Of a DNA stretch of 64,000 bases, positions 48,622-61,127 are shown piece after piece. Location: assembly GCA_030549335.1 (NCBI GenBank), contig CM060195.1, positions 49,509,975 to 49,573,974 on the forward strand. Reading direction: 5' to 3'. A program made the translations under genes and the position numbers. The number at the start of each line of letters is the position of its first letter. The stretch's first letter is position 1. The stretch is from Pontederia crassipes (Eukaryota > Streptophyta > Magnoliopsida > Commelinales > Pontederiaceae). The notes under the pieces were generated by a model, which worked only from the letters and a program-made list of their open reading frames with translations, was not told the origin of the DNA and made no database searches.

Positions 48622-51600
48622 TTAGAGTTTAAGTCTCTCCCCGGGATAATAGACAGCATCCGAATTGCTGGCCTCCACTTTGTGCTGATGGAAAATTCCA
48701 CTGTTTTGTGGTTTTGGAGTCTGAAGAGGCACATGAATTTGGCTGCAGATCTTTCCACTTTTCTTTTTCCTGCACTAGAAATGGTGTCTCTAATGAGAGA
48801 GCAAATAACTTCTACGGTAAGATCTTGATCAATATCATACCTGAAATGATGCAATAACAGCAGTGCACCAATCAATGTCACACTTCCAGCAACTGCTTTG
48901 ATCACTTTCCTCACTGGCTTATGAGCCTTGTCCTTCGCATTTGTAGCTGGTGAATCCACTTGTTTGCTTGAGATTTCCTTCTTGTCCTGTTTCATTTATC
49001 AGAAAGTTGCAAAGTAAAAATGACAAGAAAAAGAAAACACAGGTCTAAGTCGATCTATAGAAAAAGTTTCACCTTTTTTCTTTGTATGGAATAGTCCCCT
49101 GCTTCCTGATCCATACTGTTGGCATGATCATCCGACAGCGCGAGGACCTGGTTTTTCAATTCAATGCTTTGTTCAGCAGGCACAACCGCATCGTCTTCCT
49201 CGATGCCTCCGAGGACTGAGTACTTTTGTGTATGCTGGTTCCGTTTTCTGTCCTCACAAAGAAAAGCAGTTCTGCATGTCACACCTGGATTTGTTATGTT
49301 TGCACGAGAATGACTAGATTCCAGGTTATTACGATCTTCAAAGCAAGGATACTGTTCGTATTCTTCAACATCTTTTGTTTCGACTGTCTTCAACACTGGA
49401 AATTCAGCTATATCAATGTATTCAACATCGACGTTCTCTACGTACACAACATTTTTTATCACATCATTGCCAAACATATCTGTGTCATCTGAAAAACTAA
49501 TATTGCAATCTTGCATGTGCTGCTGGAATGCATGCCCAGTATCATTGGCCGGAGAATTGTTTGCATCTATTGATACATATAATTGTTGGACATTGCTCTT
49601 TTTGGCAGAAGTTTGCTGACCGCAAGACCTACTTGTATCACGAACAACCTCTGCTTGATCAATACACACTCCACTGGCTTCAGGAGAAGAAAAGCGATGC
49701 CCGTAGTCAGTGCACATTGCAGCTGCCGCCAAACTGATTTCAGCGGAAGATTCTGTAATGTTTTCACATTCCATATCCTGGTTCGACATACTGTCTACAT
49801 TTTTCTCTGTAACTTCCACAAATAAGTCTTTTTGTGTTTCAAATGGATCTTGAAACGATGTGCACTCTTGTTCAACAAACTCCCCTACCATCCTCACCTG
49901 AATTTCAGCATTGTCATCCTTTACTGCTAACTCAATTCCATTTTCATCACCCTTCATGATCAAAGTACTTTTACACATCATGGAAGTCTCGGGATTGCAT
50001 GATGCTTCACTTTCTTGAACTAATTGTGGATCAGTTACATCACTGGATACTGGTGGATCTTGAAGCTGATCGTTTTTTACCCTTTCCAAAATAGAACTGG
50101 AAAATCCCTCCTTATCTGGGATACTATCCGTTGGTTCACTCGGAGTAGAACACATGTAATATGGTGAAGTATCTGAAGATTTATTGCAGTGACAGCCATC
50201 CGGAATTTTAGCAGCATATTGTTTGCTATGTAATGTTTCAACCAACTCTCCTATCATCTTCATTTCAATTTTGGATTTGCAATCCTTTATCGCGAAGTCG
50301 CTTCCACTTTCATTACCCTTCATGTTCGAAGTACTCTTACACATCATCGGAATCTCCGGATTAGATGCTTCACTTTCTTTAGTTGATGCTGGATCAGTTA
50401 CATCTCTATGTACTGGTGAATCTTGAAGCTGGTCATATTTTAGTTTTTCAAAGAAAGGACTGGTAAAATTGTCCTTATCTGATATAATATCGGCTGGTTT
50501 TATTGTTTCTTCACTTGTAGTCGAACTTTTATAATATGGTAAAATATCTGAAGATTTATCACAGTAGCATTCATCCAGTATGTTAGCAGCATATTGTTTC
50601 TTCTGTGGTGTTTCGATAAACTCTCCTTTCATGCTCACTTGAATGTCAGCAGTGCAATCCTCTATCACTATCTCACTTCTTTTATCGCCCTTCATGGTTG
50701 AAGTACTCTTACACATCATGGGAGTCTCTGGATAACATGATGATTCACTTTCTTGATCTGATGCTGGATCAGTTACATCTCTATGTACCAGTGAATCATG
50801 AAGTTGCTCTTTGGATACCTTTTCCAAAGTAGGACTGAAAAAATCCTCCTTATCTGATACAATTTCCACCGGTTTTCTTGTTTCTTCACTTGAAATAGAA
50901 CACACGTAACATGGTAAAGCATCAGAAGGTTTATCACAGTAGCTTCCATCCAGTATAATAGTAGCATGTTGGCCATGAGACTGCTCTGGTTGGAACAACT
51001 CAATATTTCCTGAATCCATTCTTGACTGTGGCATATCAGCGCAATTACTTTTTAGCTTCAAACTGGTTACAAGCCCCAGGGAGACTTGTTGCAAGTTTTC
51101 AACCATTGAAGAATTTCTTATGTTGATCACATCCTCAGATTTTGTGCTCTGACGCAACTCATGAATCTCACTTGTAAAGCAGAATGATCTGCTTGTACTT
51201 TCATTTCCTATGTCTGAATTACAACTTCCAAGTACTAAAAAATCTGTGTTTCTCAAGTTTAAGACAGAACCATGTTGACTTGGAGATGTGTCTTGAACGA
51301 TTTTGAGCTTCTCCACAGCTTTACATGTATGCCTTTGGGGAAGACAAAGCATATGGTCAGTATCTTCATAATAATGATCATCAGATATAAGTCTTCTTTC
51401 CATGAAAGGGATGGCCTTTAAGCTAGATGGCATTTCAGTATTAATATCATGCTCTATATTCCCCAACTCATTCCCATAGCTAATGTTTGTTTGCGAGTCT
51501 CTAGCTTCATTGCATAAAAACATAGTTGATCCTCGGACCTTGGAATCAGAAAAGCGTATATTTTCATCATGAATTTTGTCACTGCTATAGCCCGAAGTAT

Positions 51601-53768
51601 CTCTTACATGGCCGATAAAATCCTCTACAAACGAACGTTGGCACAGATAATTGTGAGGGTTCATATCCATGTTAATTTCATCATTCTTTTCCCCTCTTGT
51701 TGCAATCTTGTTACTTACTCCCCGAAATGCATCCTCGAGTTTCCTGATCAGAAGCCAGACCTTCTCACTGCATTCTCCAAAATGGGATTCCAGATGGTCT
51801 GCAGAATAATCTTCTTGGAATTCCTGCTGATTCGAACATTTAAATTCTACATCTCTTATTTCTCCTTGTTTACTGAACATGGGTTTAGACTTGTTACCTA
51901 CAGTCTTAACTATTTCCTCTTCCACACCACCAGGACTTGCATGGCCATGACGAAGCAAGTATGTAGATGGACGACTTTTTGGAGTCTTGCAGGATTCGGT
52001 AGAATCTGTAGGAGATGCTTTTTCTGATGAACCACAAGTCTGTTTGCATTCTACATTATGGTTCTGGACTTGTGTAGCAGATGCTCTCAAACTTAAGGGC
52101 CAAAGTATTTGAGCAGAATAAGTCCCTGCAGTTTGACAGGTATGCATTTAATCCAGGACAACCACGGCCTAAAAATGAAGCAGAAGTCTAACATAAGAAG
52201 AACCTTTCATGGAAAAGAATTGAACTATAATTTATTGTAGTCACCTCTGTGTACATGTTGGCCTTCGTAACCTTCTGTCTGAAAATCTTGTAGTTCAGAT
52301 ATACTCCATTCATCTTCTGAGCTTTCTTCAAGTGAATCTCCGTCTAGGCTGAACCGATCATTATATACAGAAGAAGAGCCTGTAAATTGACTCTCAAATT
52401 GTCTCCCGCTGAAAATGCTTTCTGCTTCATCAAACTCGGACAATAACGTATGCAATGGATCTTGACGTCTGCTGAAAGTTCTCTACAAAGAATGAAAGGA
52501 TACTTCCATCAGACATATTGCACAGATTCAAAATTAAGCCATAACATATAGTAGTGAACATGATGTAGATACTATTTCACCTTTTTAGATGTGAAGTACC
52601 CGTTGGAACTGGGTTGAGTATGCCTTGATTGTTCTAAATATCTACGGATTCCACCTACCAGATTGGTGGGCATGGCTATTGTGTATGTGACTATATCAAA
52701 GTCTGGAACCTAGACAAAATAGTGCAATTACTAAGAAATAGCATAATTAATGCTTGATATGAGATGATGGTCTTAGCCAGCATGCAAGTTCTTACCTTTA
52801 AATTTCTCAACCTGGCTTTCTTCGAAAGAGAACGAATACACATACAGACTCTGCGAACATCTCGTTTCTCAACAACATCAGATGGTGAGCACAAGTCGAC
52901 GCCTGTTAATCCTAGGATCTGACAGATCTGTCGATAATTAACAAGATCATCAAGTCATACTATCCATCTAACTTTGAAACTGTGCTCTATCGACAAATGA
53001 ATGCTCTAATAAGTTAAAATTACCTTCAGAAATGAGTCAACTTTGGGGTAAGCCATGTATCTTCCATCAGTTTTAGCAAATGAAGTCCGTTCGTGTATGA
53101 ATATATTAGAACTCTTTTGTCCTACATTCTTCTTCAAGAACATTTTCCAGATCATTTTTGACACTTGAAATCTGTTGACATAGATATAGTTGGCAAGCAA
53201 GCAAATCAGTGCGCTTTGCTCAAAAGGTAACTTTTTTATCAGTAACTCATAAAATCCTCAAATCACTTTTGTTTTCCACCAGAGGCGCCACTATGTTAAA
53301 TGAAATTAAAATCTTAGATTGAGAAAAAGATTTTTCATACAGTAGTTCTCCATCAGAAAGTAAATCGGAAATAGACGTCTCCTCATCCAATCGTATGTGC
53401 AGAACTTCTCCAAGCCATATTCTTGCCTGAGTCTGTAATGAACCAAAAAAAAAAAATCAATTTGAGCATTTCAGCGTATTATCAAATAAGTGAAAACAAC
53501 AGAAGCTATACATTCATGAGATTAATGAGACCAGTAGGAAGAGTAAGCACGCAAACGAATCCATGAAAAAGAACGTTTTTTTTCTTCTAAGATAACTGTA
53601 AAAGAGGTCCCTTTTACATGAACGTTTGGATCAGCCGTTCATGCGTACCTGCAAGAAGACATCATCCAGCTCGCGGAAGCTCGACTCCGGCGACTCCTCT
53701 CTCACTCTCACCACTTCTGGCGAGTCGGTCCGCCCCACCCGCCGCATCTCTGCCGTTGTTACGGACAT
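48622..53768 (-). CDS. Large plant protein, CH-like N-terminus, triple repeat, C-terminal hydrophobic helix; 9 exons, 1401 aa
   Basis: Exons on the minus strand: 53768-53649, 53432-53341, 53171-53024, 52927-52796, 52709-52581, 52482-52245, 52125-49073, 48986-48841, 48769-48622, all GT-AG and in frame. Residues about 41-165 resemble a divergent calponin-homology domain: ARIWLGEVLHIRLDEETS, SDGELLFQVSKMIWKM, KVDSFLKICQILGLTGVDL, then SPSDVVEKRDVRRVCMC. CH domains commonly bind actin or act as adaptors; binding here is inference. VPDFDIVTYTIAMPTNLVGG follows. The 3-kb exon 7 encodes a mostly disordered acidic/Ser-rich region with three tandem repeats. Residues 1332-1349 (KAVAGSVTLIGALLLL) could be a tail membrane segment, followed by about 50 polar residues ending YYPGERLKL. 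The long ORF's own ATG at 52147 lies inside intron 6, so it is not the start. I recall similar uncharacterised plant proteins but know no function. Confidence 0.85.
49868..50969 (-). repeat. Three tandem coding repeats of ~117-126 codons in exon 7
   Basis: Units at about 50969-50597, 50596-50219 and 50218-49868. Each carries the same order of motifs: C(D/N)K(P/S)SD, a SDKE/PDKE stretch, (Q/E)QL(H/Q)D, DVTDP, ES(E/S)(A/S), MMCKST, MKG and E(F/L)(I/V)E. Spacing is kept within a few residues, with moderate divergence. Confidence 0.9.
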
Positions 53769-55734
53769 CAGAGGTGGACTCTTTCTGCAAGTGATCTCTC
53801 TGTTCTTGCAACCAAGAAGCTTCGATGTCAGAAAAAAAAACTGTTGCTTGATGTGATTAGAATCTAATTTTTGCCAGAAAAAAAATGGAAACTTTATCCT
53901 TATATTTTTCCTTTGCTCTTACACTTTTATTTCCACCAAATCAGATATATGTGCTCATTTTTTCTACGCCACCAGCTCAGTCTGTCTGTCGTGAAACATT
54001 TGGCAGAGACTTCCAAACACAGGACTGTCCTCTGTTCTCTTCTCCTCCTCCTCCTTCGTGTATCTCCTGTTTGGTTTCAGCACAGTTTTCTAATCCTCAC
54101 AAAGTTCGTTACTCGAATCCCATCGAGCCTTCACTCCGCCCCAAGAATAGTACCAGTCTTGTCGGCACTCGGTACCACATCAAGCGTACTCACATCGTGC
54201 TACGCTGCCATTATCTTCTCCCTCGTCTCAGCCCCCTTGTTCTGTAGCTTATTCTGCCTACTCTTGGGACCTAGTCACTGCTCATCTCCTCCTGTTCAAA
54301 CGTGTGCACGACATGACTACATGATATGAAAAAAAAAAGGATCTTTCACCACACCATCTGTGTATCAGAAATGGAAAGCTGGTGATGTTGAGCTGCCTTT
54401 GTTCATTACCGGTCATTGAGCCACGTAACAAGCAAAATTATGTGCTGGTCTCTCATGAGTATCCAAGAAGTGCGTGCAAAGAAATTAAGTTTATACTTAA
54501 AAGACCCGATTCCATTCAAATGAACTAATAGTATAAGATCAATTTGCATTTTTCTTTTTTGATGATAATTTTTTTTGTCAGTTCAAGTGATCCATAGACC
54601 TTATATAAAAAAATAAGAAGATAAATTTAAAATAAATGGTACATAAATTGATCGGGATCTCTTCATCCGGCGTTCATGTTTCTTTTCTCTATTATAATGA
54701 TACTATGAAGGTGCACTCTATAGTTTAACCTTAACTTTGGATCCTGATCCTGAATAATAAAAGGCTACACTGATTAGCAAATATGACGAGATCTAGGACC
54801 AGATGAAGAAACTGACGGGAAAGAGAAAGAAAAGCTTGAACGAATTATTAAAAGCACTTAACAGGCAAGAGTACAATAATTAGATATGCATCTTTTCAGA
54901 GGAAAAAAAGGGTGTTTCTGAAAAGTTCTGCAAAATTGGAAGTGTGCTTGCTTACCTAAACGCATGTGTACACTCCTGAATCAATCAAACCATGTGATAA
55001 TAATGCCCAGAATCCACACTATGTTTAGACAGTATTCAGTACCATCTTTTGGACCATGAGCAGTTCTATCTGAAATTTTGTCAGAATCCAATATGAACTA
55101 GATAATCTTGGCAAACATCACAGCTAATGGACTGAACTAGGACTCCCTGCTTGGACTGAAATGTGCAAGCGCAGAACAAGAGAGCCTGAAGATAATAAAT
55201 TCCAGCCTCCGGATCTGTAGCACCCATAGAGACAACACAATGAGTTCCCATTCTGGTGCAAGCAAAAACACATCTGAGAAATCCTCAGGGCCTTTATGCT
55301 CTCTCCTGCATTTGCTGGTATAAAGGAAGGTTTAGCTAGTGAAAAATTTGATGATTAAGGCTTCGAAAGATTATTTTCATCATCCAATAAAGCATCTGTT
55401 AACAGTTTTAACGAAAATATTGAGGTGACATTTGCTGGAGTTTTAGACTGGAGGGGTTGAAACTTGAAACAATTGTGGACATCTGTAATAAGAAGTAACT
55501 TAACGTGAGAAGGCATCAGAAATCAAGTAAAATGGTAGATTTTGAAAGCTTTGAGAATAAATTTCACCATTGATCCTCTCACATTCTCCAACTTTTGTTT
55601 TTATTTATTACTTTTATCGTTACTAGATATACAGAAATTTCAAAGTAATTTTTACAACTACTCCAATCCTCTTTTATTTTTTTCGGTTGTCACCAGGTGT
55701 TCGAGAAGCGGCATCGATCATTCAATTCACGCGA
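53769..55734. other. Promoter of the CH-like gene and mixed spacer
   Basis: The first part is the likely 5' leader and promoter of the minus-strand gene. A forward ORF at 53871-54329 has no family resemblance. The segment 55081-55311 has unusually few stops on the minus strand and is discussed among the findings. Confidence 0.4.
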
Positions 55735-56890
55735 TGTTACACTCCGAAATTTCATCTCCAAAAGTCAAGAGCAATTAGGTCGACTGTGTTAGCTCATTCG
55801 CCATTACATAATCATAGTAGAATATGATTTTTTATAGCAACGAAAATATAACTCAATAAAATAAAATAAAGTAATATTTCAAATAAAGCGGAAGACTTCG
55901 TCATAACATCACAAGTAGTCTTATAGAATTGAAAACATCGTTAATAATCATTAAAACATCTTTGAAACTATAGTTAAATAAAATAGACTCGGTAAGCTGA
56001 ATGTAATCTTTCTTCTCATGAGTTGAGCCGTGATCATCCATACTTTAATTATTTGTATAGATCCAAGGTATAAGTGTTTACCTGATTAGAGGATGTAAAG
56101 ATAATGCAATACGATGTCATAATCCATAAATACTACATTATTGCATATTCATTTTCATATAATAAAAAATGAGAATATGCGTGTCATGTACTTAACATAT
56201 GAATTACATGTCATTCAGTTAAAACATCTATCATCATGCATTAATAAAAAAAAGACATGATAAGACATGTATCAATTCATCATTATACAAATAATATGGA
56301 ACATTCATAACAATTATCAATTCATTTAATGAGACTTTTATAAATTTTGTGATGTAACACTCCGAAATTCCATCCCCAAAAGTCAAGAACAATTAGGTAA
56401 TTCGGTTGAGTTAGCTCATTCGTCATTACATAATCATAATAAAATAATTTTTTATAATAGTAAAAATATAATTCAATAAAATAAAATAAAGTAATATTTC
56501 AAATAAAGGAGAAGACTTCATCATAACATCACAAGTAGTCTTATAGAATTAAAAGCGTCACTAATAATCATTAAAACATCTTTTAAACTATAGTCAAATG
56601 AAAGAGACTCAAATAATACTTGCACAGATCCAAAGTGTAGGAGTTTCCCCAATTAAAGGATGTAAAAGTCATGCAATACGATCCCTGACATGATTGCATA
56701 TTCATTTTCATATAATAAAAAAATAGGAATATGTGTGCCGCGTACTTAACATATGAATTATATGTCATTCAATTAAAATATCTATCATCGTGCATTAATA
56801 AAAAAACATGATAAGACATGTATCAATTCATCATTATACAAATAGTAATGAACATTCATAACAATTATCAATTCATTTCATGAGACTTGC
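55735..56890. repeat. Tandem duplication inside the LTR-like element, 618-bp offset
   Basis: The segment beginning tgttacactccgaaattt at 55735 recurs at 56353 as tgtaacactccgaaattc. The two remain alignable up to about 56345 and 56885 with many substitutions and a deletion of roughly 80 bases in the second copy. Confidence 0.9.
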
Positions 56891-58126
56891 ACTTACCATA
56901 ACCATTGTCTCTTTACTCTCCTCAGGGTTACTTCATAACTCATTCAGACTTTCACTTTCGTGAGCATCATTTCATTCATCGATCCTTTTTAATGTTATAT
57001 ATTTTGGTATATGAAATTTATGTTGTTGCTCTCACAATAGGCTAACTAGGCTTTGGAGACAATGATCCCATCTTGTTTGTTGGTGCGGTAACAATTATTC
57101 CTGAAACTCTCGCTTGAAAGCAAGTTAAGAATGCACACACCGTTGTCGATGTAAGTAACAATCATTCCTAATAATCCGATAAAGGTCATCGAGGGCTAAC
57201 ATATAATATTATCCACAACTATGTTCATTATACATTTCAAACAACAATCAATTACGTCGTTCAATCTTCAAATTTTAACTTAATTATAGTTGTGCATGCA
57301 TTCCGTATATCTATGTTCATATACAATCATTAAGAATTAATATATAATGTAAATACCTTGAAAATAGGTAAAGAAATCTGATGAAGTTTGGTACAACACG
57401 CATCTACAAAGATTAAATATGGTCAGGTCATATTTTTGCCTTCCATCCCATATTAAAGTCATTTCGGTTGTATTTGGCTCGCACTAGAAAATGCTAGCAG
57501 CCCGTATTTTTGCTCTTTTCCTCGTATTAATGCTCTCTAGGTCGTGTCGTATTGTGTTCACGTTTTATAAATTTTTTATGAAACTTTAGGAAAACACAAT
57601 AGCATTCTAAATATTCTAGACATGATATATAGATAAATAGGCATCAAAAGCATGTTAAGAACATATGAAATCATTTATTATTCGAGATTTAGGATTCATT
57701 CCAAAATATGATCTCACAATATGGAGCTCTAGCATATGGATCTAAACATAATAATTCAAGAGCATGAATTACATATGAAAACCTTTCAGATGTAGTGCAT
57801 AATGTGACATTCAACCACAAACCCTATTAAGAACTAGGATGTCCTTGGATCTCTCAATCCAAACATGCAGATATTAAGAGGGAAAAGATGGATTATATCC
57901 CCCTTTGCATATATTGATTCTTAGATCTTCTCATTTTTTCTTCCTTTTCCTCTTACTCTCTTCTTCTTCCTTGCTCCTCAAGTTCTCCCTCCTCATATCC
58001 TAGTCGTTAAGAGATTCATGTGGAAAAAAGAGGTCAAGAAGAAAAATATAGGTTTTTAGATAGAAGAGTCATTAGAGTTTGACCAAAATATCAAATTGCC
58101 CTTGATAACAAATTTGAGATGTTACA
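55735..58126 (-). mobile_element. Solo-LTR-like element with internal duplication, 2392 bp
   Basis: Read on the minus strand it starts TGTAACATCTCAAATTTG at 58126 and ends CGGAGTGTAACA-like at 55735, typical of plant gypsy LTR ends. Near-matching 5-mers cgcga (55730-55734) and tgcga (58127-58131) flank it. No internal coding region is present, so a recombined solo LTR is likely. A block of about 600 bp at the minus-strand 3' end is present twice. Confidence 0.6.
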
Positions 58127-59713
58127 TGCGACGTTAAAAATTATGTGCACTAGTCATAAATTGAAATCTAATATTGGCTCACCATCAAACTCTATTAATA
58201 TAGTGTCGCTTCGCTACGATGGATGAAGCTCCCAACGAAATTTTTTTACATTTATAAAGATTGAAAGTTGAGACAGTTACTTACAAGTAATTGCTATGCA
58301 CTCCATCCCAACTCCATCCCAGCTTTTATCAATACCAATCGTATTTTGCAACCAATTGCTCTCACAACTTATAAAGTGGACTTAAAATTTAAAATAAATA
58401 TATCTACAACTCAAATTTAAAAGAAGATGAAAACATGCAAGAAGGATGACTAAAGAGTCATTCGTGTGTAACAAATTGTAAGTTTGGGATCAATTAATAA
58501 TAAAATGAAATAAAATAAAATTGAAGGATAAAAAATAGATCGACGATGATTATATGTAAAAGTTTTACTCTCGAATAATACGAATGAAATTGTCTTTTTT
58601 TTATTAAAAAAGTACAATTTAATGTCCATAAACATCCAGAGCCAGATATAAATATATATCACAATTTACTACATCTATTGAATTGTTCATGCGATCTTAT
58701 ACACGTTAAAAAGATTGATGTTTACGTAGCATTAGTCGTGCCATTATGTTTAACAAATAGCAACCAATTTGAATTGTCCTAAACATATTTTAACCGCTTT
58801 TTATAAATATTTCAATAATATGGGAATAAGAAACATTTTAATATTACACACGTATAAATATTATTGATTAAAAATGAATAATTAACAAGCGATCAAATTG
58901 ATTTTTAATGTTAGTAAGTTAATATTTTTTTAAATATTAAGATTACTTGTGTGCCCGAAACATTGGCAACGCATTTCTCTATTTTTTAATGTAATAAATA
59001 TATAACTATATTATATGTTATGATTTTTAATATTATAGTCTTTTTATAACTTTGTGAAGAAATTAAATATTTTTTTTATAAAAAACTTGTTTAATCTTTT
59101 TCTGGCAATTTTTTTATAAAATTCACAGGCACAAATTCAAAAAATGAATTAAGCTATTATAATATGTCAACTCCAACAACAGCAACCGTGATGGATTTTA
59201 TAAGTGATCATAGGATCGAGTATCGAGTCACCAATGCGAGATCAGGTCAGCTCAGATCACTTAATTATTTAATATTTCAATAATCTCAAGAATAAATACA
59301 CTTTAAATTTTTTTAAAAAAATAATAAGTTTTAAAGAAAACAAAATTTTAATACTACATAGTAATTCAACCGAATTTATATAAAATAGTTGTTAATGTCA
59401 ATTTTTTTCTATCAAATGGGTCTGAATTTCAAATCATCGGATTATATTTGTTTTAGTGAATTCTTTTTTAGTTGTATCAAATTTGATCCACAATTTATCA
59501 TTTTATTTTATTTCAAAAAATAAAAATATTTAGCACTTCAACCAAGCTCACGAATACAATTCCTAAAGGCTGTGTTTGACGACGTGAGAACTAAGGATTT
59601 GGAGTTCTCGAGAACTCAACGAATTGACGTCGAAGTCCTGCTCAGTCGTTTGGCAATGTTCTGATCGAAAGAGAACTTTTCGTTTGATTCAACCGGTAAA
59701 TTCCTATTTGTTC
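58127..59713. other. AT-rich spacer
   Basis: No gene recognised. Around 59570-59700 the composition changes, with a ttctcgagaac palindrome and several gttct/agaac inversions, possibly another short element of uncertain limits. Confidence 0.4.
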
Positions 59714-60358
59714 TGAGGGGGCGTTTGGAGAGGGTTCTAGCGTTGGAACGCGGGAGAGATTAACTACCAACCGCGGATATCCTATTGTGCGCGGAAACTG
59801 AAGTTTTGCACGAGAGAAAAGCCAAACACGTTGGACTGAAGCATATACAAGAAGATAAACGATGAAACTGGAAGCAATACTAAAGAACATGTTCATAGAT
59901 TCACATCAATAGCAATACGATCATAACAATGTAAATGAACTCTAAAACGGTCCGAATACATCATTGAACATATGGAAGCAGTGTACACACACAAACAGTC
60001 AAGTGACTGACCATAACAATGTAAATTATCCAAAATAGTTGTAAAATTCCAAAAGACATCCAAACATTTCAGACATCCAAACAAACAGTCAAGTGGTTGA
60101 CCGGTAACACACACAATCATCTCAATGAACAAAATTTATACCGTGACAACATAGTCATAATAATCAACTTTGCATGATAAAACAGTCTAACTAACAAAAG
60201 TAAATTAAGCAACGAGTACTAATTTAATTCGAGTACAATTAGACTATCCCAAACACTAACACAAACTTCGAGTACTAACATTCGGGTCTTGCGATAACTG
60301 AGTTTTACATCACATAAAAGTATTCAAAATAGAAATACCACAGCAACACTAACTTCAC

Positions 60359-60715
60359 TCAATCACGCCTACAACACTTTTCAACGTAGAAACCCAGTAC
60401 ATATGTGAATGCCACAGTAAGCACTAGCACCAACGTATTAACCCTGCACTTGCATATGCAGTTCACGGAATAAGGTCTGTCCAAGGCACCTATAACCTCA
60501 TGCGAAGTTGGAGAGTTCATAGAGAAATTAGTAACCGGTGAAGAAGAGCGCATACTAAAGTAACTCTGCAAGGAAGAACATGCAGTATCGTAGCTATCAA
60601 AATTTTTATACGCGCAACCACGATATCCAAGCACTTCTGCTTGATAATCTGCCCACGTGTCAAATATGCTGGTATTGCGACCTTCGTAGACAATGTAAAA
60701 TTTTCTCGTTGACAT
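60359..60715 (-). CDS. 118-aa protein: viroplasmin/RNase H1 hybrid-binding-type domain plus C-terminal membrane helix
   Basis: An intact ORF from ATG at 60715 to TGA at 60359. Residues 5-50 read KFYIVYEGRNTSIF, TWADYQAEVLGYRG and AYKNFDSYDTACSS, the fold known as the caulimovirus viroplasmin domain and, in cells, as the N-terminal RNA/DNA hybrid-binding domain of RNase H1. A Ser-rich linker follows, then a hydrophobic segment at about 92-112 (VNTLVLVLTVAFTYVLGFYV) and a short basic tail. No RNase H catalytic domain is present. It lies just downstream of the transposase and inside the putative Harbinger borders; a splice acceptor at about 60740 (tgtcag) sits just before its ATG. Its role is unknown: element accessory ORF, captured host exon or chance neighbour are all possible. 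Domain call is from motif memory, not a search. Confidence 0.65.
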   Translation of the reverse strand: MSTRKFYIVYEGRNTSIFDTWADYQAEVLGYRGCAYKNFDSYDTACSSLQSYFSMRSSSPVTNFSMNSPTSHEVIGALDRPYSVNCICKCRVNTLVLVLTVAFTYVLGFYVEKCCRRD

Positions 60716-61127
60716 GCTAACTCTCGGCGTCTTCAGGTCCTGACATTTCAACATCACAGCAAACAAAGTAAGACATCACGGAAAAATCATGAAAGAGTGA
60801 GTGGTAATCGGACATAAGTCCACATGAGTATGAAGTTATTCACAAAATTGGAATGCACATTAAAAAAAATAGGAAGTCCGACTACATGACACATTATTAA
60901 GATATTACAAGAGAGATAAAATTTAGAGAAGCAAACACAATTTAAAAAGGGAAACTACAAGATAAAAAGAATGAAATCGCCTACTAGGTCCACTATAAGG
61001 AAAGTCCACAACAAAGTAACTTGAATATGAAGTACAGACATGGATCAATATATGAGAAAAGGGTGTGTAAGAGCTACCGAAAAGTAATACAAGTGATTAA
61101 ATAAAATTCTCACCTCTACGCCTCCGA

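Noticed and set aside
52120-52147. Taking the ATG at 52147 as the start of a 1030-residue protein
   Set aside because: A stop lies just before it, and the upstream exon ends in phase to join after the ctgcag acceptor at 52126. The ATG is intronic and the protein continues upstream through six more exons.
53871-54329. 152-codon plus-strand ORF upstream of the CH-like gene
   Set aside because: Leucine/serine-rich low-complexity composition, no family resemblance, and it overlaps the likely promoter of the minus-strand gene.
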